Shown here one piece after another: positions 31,767 through 37,031 of a stretch of DNA of 37,031 nt. The stretch lies in contig NZ_CP084028.1 of assembly GCF_020181595.1 (NCBI RefSeq), positions 3,711,291-3,748,321 on the forward strand, in the 5' to 3' direction. The DNA comes from [Mycobacterium] vasticus. Lineage in GTDB: Bacteria > Actinomycetota > Actinomycetes > Mycobacteriales > Mycobacteriaceae. The notes under the pieces were generated by a model, which saw only the letters and a program-made list of their open reading frames with translations, was not told where the DNA came from and searched no databases. Every line of letters begins with the position of its first letter. The first letter of the stretch is position 1. Both the position numbers and the translations under genes were made by a program.

Positions 31767-33863
31767 TCAGTTCACGCTGGCCAGCGCGAACGGCAGCACC
31801 TGCGGCGCACCGGCGGCACGCAGCACCCGAGCCGCCATCGTCAGCGTCCATCCGGTGTCGGTCACGTCGTCGACCAGCAACACGGGCCCGCCCGGCCCGA
31901 GTTCGGCCGGCTCCTGCCACGAACCGTGCAGGGCGGCCACCCGGTAAGCCGAGTTGGCGGCCGTCACCGCCCGCCGCCCGGCCGGGTAACGCAGGGTGCC
32001 CAGGTAAGTCAGCCGGCCGAGCTCGGCCAGCCGCTCAGTCAGCGTCCCGATCAGCACGGGGTGCGTGGCCGAGTCCAGCCCCATCACCGCGGTGGGCCGT
32101 TCCTGCCAGTCCCAGCTCGCCAGGACCGCAACCGCCGCCCGCACCACCTCGTCGGGCACCGGCTGATCCGGCTCGTCGAGCAGCCGGCGCAGCCGGGGGC
32201 CCCAGCCCAGATCTGTCAGTCGGCCGATGACCCGGCCGGGTTCCGGCCCGTCGACGATCCGGCCGGACAGCTCAACACCCAGTCGCGCCAGGCCTGAGGG
32301 CCATTGGCGGCGCGGGGTGATCTCCACCCCGGGGCGCATCAGCCGGTCCCGGGTGGCCGCGGCGGCCGCGGCATCCACCGCCCCGTCGAACCGCGACCCG
32401 GCGCAGTTGTCGCACCGCCCGCAACGCTCGCCTTCGGCCAGCTGCGGGTCGTTGAGCTGGGCGCGCAGGAAGCTCATCCGGCAGCCGTCGGTGCTCTGGT
32501 AGTCGAGCATGGCCTGCTGCTCGGCCCGGCGCAGCGCTTCGAGTGTGCGGTAGCGCTGCTCGTCGTAGCTCCAGGGCGCCCCGGTGGCCAGCCAGCCGCC
32601 CTTGACCCGGCGCACCGCACCGTCGACGTCGAGAACCTTGAGCACCACCTCCAGTCGCGACCGGTTCAAGTCGACCAGCGGCTCCAGGGCCGGCGTCGAC
32701 AGCGGCCGGTCTTGGGACAGCTCGCCGATCACCTTGCGCACCAACGCCTCCGACGGGAAGGCCAGCGACGCGAAGTAGCGCCAGATGTCCTGATCCTCTA
32801 CACCGGGCAACAGGACGACCTCGGCACTGTCCGTGGAGCGCCCGGCTCGGCCCACCTGCTGGTAGTAGGCGATCGGCGACGACGGCGCACCCAGGTGGAT
32901 CACGAAACCGAGGTCCGGCTTGTCGAAGCCCATCCCCAGCGCCGAGGTGGCGATCAACGCCTTGACCCGGTTGGCCAGCAGGTCGGCCTCCAGCTGCTCC
33001 CGATCGGCCGAGTCGGTCGAACCGGTGTAGGCGGCTACCGCGAACCCCTGCGCGCGCAGGTCAGCAGCCACGTCATGGGCCTGGGCCACGGTCAGGGTGT
33101 AGACGATCCCGGAGCCCGGCAGCTCGCCCAGGTGGGTGCCGATCCACGCGGCGCGCTGCGCCGGGCCGCCGGCGGCCACCACCGACAGCCGCAGCGATTC
33201 GCGGTCCAGGCCGCCGCGCAGCACCAGCGTGTCGCCGCCGCCGACCCCGAGTTGCCCGGCGACGTCGTCGACCACCCGGTCGTTGGCGGTGGCGGTTGTC
33301 GCCAGCACCGGGACGCCGGCCCCCAGCTCGGCGATCAGAGTGCGGATGCGCCGGTAGTCCGGCCGGAAGTCGTGCCCCCAGTCCGAGACGCAGTGCGCCT
33401 CATCGACCACCACCAGCCCGGCGCGGGCCGCCAGCGACGGCAGCACCTCGTCGCGGAAGTCCGGGTTGTTGAGCCGTTCCGGGCTGACCAGCAACACGTC
33501 GAGATCGCCCGCGGCGACTCGGCTCTGCACGTCGGCCCACTCGGTGACGTTCGCCGAGTTGATGGTGGCGGCATGCACCCCGGCCCGCTGCGCGGCGTCA
33601 ACCTGGTTGCGCATCAGCGCCAGCAGCGGCGAGACGATCACCGTCGGCCCGTGCCCGCGGGCCCGCAGCAGCTTGGCCGCGATGAAGTACACCGCCGACT
33701 TGCCCCAGCCGGTGCGCTGCACCACCAGGGCACGGCGGCGCTGGACCACCAAGGCCTCGATCGCCGCCCACTGATCGTCGCGCAGCCGCGCGTCCGGACC
33801 GGCGAGCTGCTCCAGGATCGCCTGGGCTTCGGCACGATCGATCGGGGTACTCACCCGCCCCAT
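31767..33863 (-). CDS. rqlH: RecQ-like DNA helicase with C-terminal phosphoribosyltransferase-like domain (RqlH type)
   Basis: A 698-residue SF2 helicase. Walker A is T-G-W-G-K55-S and the DEAH box is at 154-157 (VVVDEAHCVSDWGHDFRPDY). A RecQ C-terminal zinc site has four Cys in DGCRMSF and ERCGRCDNC. The C-terminal end carries GPVLLVDDVTDTGWTL, the PRPP-binding-loop pattern of type I phosphoribosyltransferases. No HRDC domain is seen. This fits RqlH, described in M. smegmatis as a 3'-5' DNA translocase/helicase. ATG at 33863 is preferred over an upstream TTG. It begins 22 bp after hsaF on the same strand. Confidence 0.85.
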   Translation of the reverse strand: MGRVSTPIDRAEAQAILEQLAGPDARLRDDQWAAIEALVVQRRRALVVQRTGWGKSAVYFIAAKLLRARGHGPTVIVSPLLALMRNQVDAAQRAGVHAATINSANVTEWADVQSRVAAGDLDVLLVSPERLNNPDFRDEVLPSLAARAGLVVVDEAHCVSDWGHDFRPDYRRIRTLIAELGAGVPVLATTATANDRVVDDVAGQLGVGGGDTLVLRGGLDRESLRLSVVAAGGPAQRAAWIGTHLGELPGSGIVYTLTVAQAHDVAADLRAQGFAVAAYTGSTDSADREQLEADLLANRVKALIATSALGMGFDKPDLGFVIHLGAPSSPIAYYQQVGRAGRSTDSAEVVLLPGVEDQDIWRYFASLAFPSEALVRKVIGELSQDRPLSTPALEPLVDLNRSRLEVVLKVLDVDGAVRRVKGGWLATGAPWSYDEQRYRTLEALRRAEQQAMLDYQSTDGCRMSFLRAQLNDPQLAEGERCGRCDNCAGSRFDGAVDAAAAAATRDRLMRPGVEITPRRQWPSGLARLGVELSGRIVDGPEPGRVIGRLTDLGWGPRLRRLLDEPDQPVPDEVVRAAVAVLASWDWQERPTAVMGLDSATHPVLIGTLTERLAELGRLTYLGTLRYPAGRRAVTAANSAYRVAALHGSWQEPAELGPGGPVLLVDDVTDTGWTLTMAARVLRAAGAPQVLPFALASVN

Positions 33864-33885
33864 CGTGCCCGAGGGCCCCGACAAC

Positions 33886-34917
33886 CTATTTTCCGGCGGC
33901 CCGCTCCCGCTGAATCTCCAGCGCGATGTCGATCAGCTGGTCCTCCTGGCCGCCGATCAGCTTGCGCTGGCCGACGCGCAGCAACAGTTCGTGGGCGGGC
34001 ACCCCGTAGCGCTCACCCTGGCGCACCGCATGCTTGAGGAAGCTGGAGTACACCCCGGAGTAGCCCATGACCAGCGCGTTGCGGTCCAGCACGCACTCGG
34101 CGGGCATCGCCGGGCGCACCACTTCTTCGGCGGCGTCGGCGATGTCGAAGAAGTCGATGCCGGTCTTGACGCCGATCTTGTCGAACACCCCGATCAGCGC
34201 CTCGACCGGCGCGTTACCCGCGCCCGCACCGAAACGGCGGACCGAACCGTCGATCTGCTTGGCGCCGGCGCGCACCGCCTCCACCGAGTTGGCGACACCG
34301 AGCCCGAGGTTCTCGTGCCCATGAAAACCAACTTGAGCATCCGACCCCAATTCGGCGACCAGCGCCGACACCCGATCGGCCACGCCCTCGAGCACCAGCG
34401 CACCGGCGGAGTCCACCACGTAGACGCACTGACAGCCGGCATCGGCCATGATCCGGGCTTGGGCGGCCAGCTTCTCCGGCGAGATGGTGTGGGCCATCAT
34501 CAGGAACCCGACGGTCTCCAGACCCAGCTCGCGGGCCAGCCCGAAGTGTTGGATCGACACATCGGCCTCGGTGCAGTGGGTGGCGATCCGACAGATCGAG
34601 CCACCGTTGCCCTGCGCCTCCTTCATGTCTTCCTTGGTGGCCACCCCGGGCAGCATCAGGAAGGCGATCTTGGCGTCCTTGACGGTCTGCGCGGCCAGGG
34701 CGATCAGCTGCTGGTCGGGGGTCTTGGAGAACCCGTAGTTGAAGCTCGATCCGCCCAGCCCGTCGCCGTGGGTGACCTCGATGACCGGAACCCCGGCGGC
34801 GTCCAGGGCGGCGACGATCGCGGCGACCTCGTCCTTGGTGAACTGGTGACGCTTGTGGTGGCTGCCGTCGCGCAGCGACGTGTCGGTGATCCGAACGTCC
34901 CAGAATGCTTCGCTCAT
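33886..34917 (-). CDS. hsaF: 4-hydroxy-2-oxo-acid aldolase HsaF
   Basis: A 343-residue DRE-TIM aldolase that splits 4-hydroxy-2-oxohexanoate (from sterol rings C/D side) into pyruvate and propanal; it works in complex with HsaG. Metal and catalytic residues visible are R16-D17 and H20 (SLRDGSHHK) and H199-x-H201 (GFHGHENLG). It is close to Rv3534c (about 346 residues). ATG overlaps the hsaG stop by 4 nt (ATGA), suiting a channelling complex made in fixed ratio. The next gene on the same strand is the RecQ-like helicase. Confidence 0.95.
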   Translation of the reverse strand: MSEAFWDVRITDTSLRDGSHHKRHQFTKDEVAAIVAALDAAGVPVIEVTHGDGLGGSSFNYGFSKTPDQQLIALAAQTVKDAKIAFLMLPGVATKEDMKEAQGNGGSICRIATHCTEADVSIQHFGLARELGLETVGFLMMAHTISPEKLAAQARIMADAGCQCVYVVDSAGALVLEGVADRVSALVAELGSDAQVGFHGHENLGLGVANSVEAVRAGAKQIDGSVRRFGAGAGNAPVEALIGVFDKIGVKTGIDFFDIADAAEEVVRPAMPAECVLDRNALVMGYSGVYSSFLKHAVRQGERYGVPAHELLLRVGQRKLIGGQEDQLIDIALEIQRERAAGK

Positions 34918-35846
34918 TTCGCGCCTCCAGCCTTCGCCGCCACCATCTCGCGGGCGATCTCCTCGCCCACCTTGGTGGCGGCCGCGGTCATGATGTCCAG
35001 GTTGCCCGCGTACGGCGGCAGGTAATCGCCGGCGCCCTCGACCTCGACGAACGTCGTGACCACGGCGCGCCCGCCGGAGTTCAGCGACGGCTCGTCGAAC
35101 TGCGGCTCGTTGAGCAGCCGGTAGCCGGGCACGTAGGTCTGCACCTGCTCGACCACGCTGAGGATCGACTTGGTGATCGCATCGCGGTCGATGTCCTCGG
35201 GGATCTGGCAGAAGATGGTGTCGCGCATGATCATCGGCGGGTCGGCCGGGTTCAAGATGATGATCGCCTTGCCCTTCTGCGCGCCGCCGATGGTCTCCAC
35301 GCCACGCGAGGTGGTCTTGGTGAACTCGTCGATATTGGCGCGGGTGCCCGGACCGGCCGACACACTGGCGACGCTGGCCACGATCTCCGCATACGGCACG
35401 GTGCCGCCCTGCTCCTTCACCGCACGAGTCACCGCGTAGACGATCGGGATGGTCGCCTGGCCGCCGCAGGTGATCATGTTGACGTTCGGGGCGTCCACAT
35501 GCTCATGCAGGTTTGCCGGCGGGATCACCGCCGGGCCCACCGCGGCCGGGGTCAGGTCGATCGCCCGGATGCCGGCGGCCTCGTACTTGGGCGCGTACGC
35601 CTTGTGCACGTAGGCACTGGTGGCCTCGAAGACGAAGTCCGGCTTCTCATCCTGGGCCAGCAGCCAGTCGGCCCCCTCGGCCGAGGTCTCCAGGCCCAGT
35701 TTGCGGGCTCGGGCCAGACCCTCGCTGTCGGGGTCGATACCGATCATCCAGCGCGGCTCCAGCCAGTCCGAGCGCAGCAGCTTGTACAGCAGGTCGGTGC
35801 TGATGTTGCCCGACCCGACGATTGCGACACTGGCTTTCGATGCCAT
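34914..35846 (-). CDS. hsaG: Acylating acetaldehyde/propanal dehydrogenase HsaG
   Basis: A 310-residue CoA-acylating aldehyde dehydrogenase that converts propanal (or acetaldehyde) from HsaF into the acyl-CoA. The Rossmann motif GSGNIS is at 11-16 and the catalytic Cys is C127 ([12 protein letters not shown]). The ATG at 35846 has AGAGGAGG 6 nt upstream, which decides it over a TTG 6 nt earlier. It follows hsaE by 12 bp. Confidence 0.95.
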   Translation of the reverse strand: MASKASVAIVGSGNISTDLLYKLLRSDWLEPRWMIGIDPDSEGLARARKLGLETSAEGADWLLAQDEKPDFVFEATSAYVHKAYAPKYEAAGIRAIDLTPAAVGPAVIPPANLHEHVDAPNVNMITCGGQATIPIVYAVTRAVKEQGGTVPYAEIVASVASVSAGPGTRANIDEFTKTTSRGVETIGGAQKGKAIIILNPADPPMIMRDTIFCQIPEDIDRDAITKSILSVVEQVQTYVPGYRLLNEPQFDEPSLNSGGRAVVTTFVEVEGAGDYLPPYAGNLDIMTAAATKVGEEIAREMVAAKAGGAK

Positions 35847-35858
35847 GGCCAACCTCCT

Positions 35859-36644
35859 CTATTTGAACGAAAGGTGCACCGGGCCGAGGTGATCGAATTC
35901 GGCGACGAATTCATCCCCCGGCCGGGCATCGATGGCACGCGTGCACGAACCCGGCAACACGATATCGCCGGCCTTAAGCCGGACACCGAAGCTCTCCACC
36001 TTGCGGGCCAGCCAGGCCACCGCGGTCACCGGGTTGCCCAGCACCGCGTCACTGCGGCCCTCGGCGATCACCTCGCCGTTGCATTTCAGCGCGGCGTTGA
36101 TGTTCTTGACGTCGACGTCGCCCGGGGCGACCCGGCCCTTGCCGAGCACGAATCCGGCCGACGAGGCATTGTCGGCGATGGTGTCGCAGAGCTTGATCTT
36201 CCAGTCGGTGATCCGGGTGTCGATCAGCTCGATCGAAGGAACGACCGCCTCGACTGCGGCCAGCACGTCGTCCTCGGTGCAGTCCGCGCCGGGCAGATCC
36301 GCACCGAGGATGAAGCCGACCTCCACCTCGATCCGCGGATACAGGTAGTTGGCGGTGGGCACCGGGGTTTCTTCGAACACCTGCATCTCGTTGAGCAGAT
36401 GCCCGTAGTCGGGCTCGTCGACGCCCATCATCTGCTGCATCGCCAGGCTCGACAGGCCGACCTTGTGCCCGACGACCCGGGCGCCCTCGGCGATGCGCTG
36501 ACGGATGTTGATCAGCTGGATCTCGTAGGCGTCGACGACGTCGATGTCGGGGTGTGCCGCCGTCAGCGGGGAGATGGAGATTCGGCTGCGCTCGGCTTGC
36601 GCCAAGTCGGCGGCGAGTTCGTCGCGGATCGCGGCGCTGAGCAT
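35859..36644 (-). CDS. hsaE: 2-hydroxypenta-2,4-dienoate hydratase-family enzyme HsaE
   Basis: A 261-residue hydratase, the length of Rv3536c when started at ATG 36644. It hydrates 2-hydroxyhexa-2,4-dienoate from meta-cleavage of the sterol A ring to 4-hydroxy-2-oxohexanoate, the HsaF substrate. RVVGHKVGLSS (56-66) and metal-binding Glu residues in YPRIEVEVGF (E106, E108) are typical. The frame is open upstream to 36779, but that part includes the KstR operator and is rejected. First gene of the leftward hsaE-hsaG-hsaF group. Confidence 0.95.
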   Translation of the reverse strand: MLSAAIRDELAADLAQAERSRISISPLTAAHPDIDVVDAYEIQLINIRQRIAEGARVVGHKVGLSSLAMQQMMGVDEPDYGHLLNEMQVFEETPVPTANYLYPRIEVEVGFILGADLPGADCTEDDVLAAVEAVVPSIELIDTRITDWKIKLCDTIADNASSAGFVLGKGRVAPGDVDVKNINAALKCNGEVIAEGRSDAVLGNPVTAVAWLARKVESFGVRLKAGDIVLPGSCTRAIDARPGDEFVAEFDHLGPVHLSFK

Positions 36645-36701
36645 CTTCGGAGGTCCCCTCGGCTGGTGGTGAGCGGGCGAAAGAGCCGCTAGCGGCAATT
36701 C

Positions 36702-36715
36702 TATAACGTGTTCTA
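36702..36715. promoter_or_regulatory. KstR operator upstream of hsaE
   Basis: TATAACGTGTTCTA fits TnnAACnnGTTnnA. It lies 57 bp before the hsaE start and 95 bp beyond the 3' end of the cyp125-like gene, so it controls the leftward hsa operon. In M. tuberculosis the same gap separates hsaE from the divergent kstD; no kstD is found here. Confidence 0.85.
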
Positions 36716-36810
36716 ACTTTTGGCTCGGGCGGTCCCGTACGATCCGGCAGCGACGGAGAGCCGGCGGCATGATCGCCACCGGCCCCCGCCGAACACCACA
36801 GAATCCCGAA

Positions 36811-37031
36811 CTAGGACTTGCCGGTGTAGTCGACGTTCCAGTGCTTGATGCCGTTGAGCCAGCCCGACCGCAGCCGCGCGGGGCTCTCCAGCGGCCGCAG
36901 GTCCGGGATGTGGTCGGCGATCGCGTTGAACATCAGGCCGACGGTCATCCGGGCCAGGTGGGTGCCGATGCAGTAGTGTGCACCGGTGCCGCCGAAGCCG
37001 ACGTGCGGGTTGGGGTCGCGCAGGATGTTGA
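36811..37031 (-). CDS. cyp125: Cytochrome P450 CYP125-type, C-terminal part (cut by the window edge)
   Basis: The last about 73 codons of a leftward gene, stop TAG at 36811-36813; it has no start in the window. The reverse translation includes the haem-binding region FGGTGAHYCIGTHLAR, then DHIPDLRPLESPARLRSG and the ending NGIKHWNVDYTGKS. This is very close to remembered CYP125A1, the steroid C26 monooxygenase. The short distance to the KstR operator and hsaE means there is no room for kstD or the chsE-chsH-ltp2 block between them. It may be the main CYP125 or an extra copy; several fast-growing mycobacteria have more than one. Confidence 0.85.
   Translation of the reverse strand, partial: NILRDPNPHVGFGGTGAHYCIGTHLARMTVGLMFNAIADHIPDLRPLESPARLRSGWLNGIKHWNVDYTGKS

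Noticed and set aside
32304..34037. 577-residue open frame on the + strand
   Set aside because: Antisense to the RecQ-like helicase; no motifs, with His/Gln/Arg-rich shadow composition.
34905..36692. 595-residue open frame on the + strand
   Set aside because: Antisense shadow of hsaG and hsaE; both of those show full catalytic motifs.
36716..36810. Start of a divergent kstD gene beside the hsaE operator
   Set aside because: The 95 bp hold no rightward start with flavoprotein-like sequence, and the next gene is a leftward P450 end.

Overview
The window looks like a chromosome segment of a non-tuberculous mycobacterium (Mycobacterium or Mycolicibacterium). It is GC-rich and gene-dense. From about 10.7 kb to the right edge it carries a recognisable version of the cholesterol-catabolism locus that M. 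tuberculosis has at roughly Rv3515c-Rv3536c. Assignments rest on remembered family sequences and motifs; no search was run.

Positions 1-6.8 kb form an accessory region. The left edge is the end of one IS21-like element (three direct repeats, element tip near base 114), which cuts off a leftward gene. A divergent F420/flavin (LLM) oxidoreductase gene is cut off by a second, complete IS21-family element (1799-4444: istA, istB, related terminal repeats). After about 230 bp with no recognisable gene comes a leftward gene for a single-protein nuclease-ATPase: a RecB-type PD-(D/E)XK domain fused to a DUF2075 P-loop NTPase. Two palindromes lie just upstream of its start. This is the best candidate here for a defence or DNA-processing system.

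Positions 6.8-10.7 kb hold a secreted beta-lactamase-fold protein, a GabD2-type succinate semialdehyde dehydrogenase and a wax ester synthase/diacylglycerol acyltransferase.

Positions 10.7-28.4 kb are the sterol side-chain and ring-opening block: fadD19, echA19, an extended SDR, cyp142, an acetoacetate-decarboxylase-like protein (Rv3519-like), a second acyl-CoA synthetase, an SRPBCC protein, an F420 LLM oxidoreductase (Rv3520c-like), a tandem DUF35 protein, ltp4, ltp3, a SnoaL-like protein, a gamma-carbonic-anhydrase-like protein, kshA, an Rv3527-like Cys protein, a sulfotransferase, an SDR and an Rv3531c-like protein. Five sites fit the KstR operator pattern TnnAACnnGTTnnA (12376, 17825, 19353, 23650, 36702). 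In three cases the start codon lies only 9-11 nt beyond the operator, which suggests leaderless transcripts controlled directly by the sterol repressor.

Positions 28.4-31.5 kb hold a small module not present at this place in M. tuberculosis: an IclR regulator, a SnoaL-like protein, an LLM oxidoreductase and an EthD-like protein, the first three with stop/start overlaps. It occupies the place taken by PPE61/PPE62 in M. tuberculosis. Positions 31.5-36.7 kb run leftward: hsaE, hsaG and hsaF (the final meta-cleavage steps), then a RecQ-like helicase with a C-terminal phosphoribosyltransferase-like domain (RqlH type), then a small secreted hemophore-like protein, all closely spaced. The right edge enters the 3' end of a CYP125 gene, so kstD and the chsE-chsH-ltp2 block that separate hsaE from cyp125 in M. 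tuberculosis are absent from this position.
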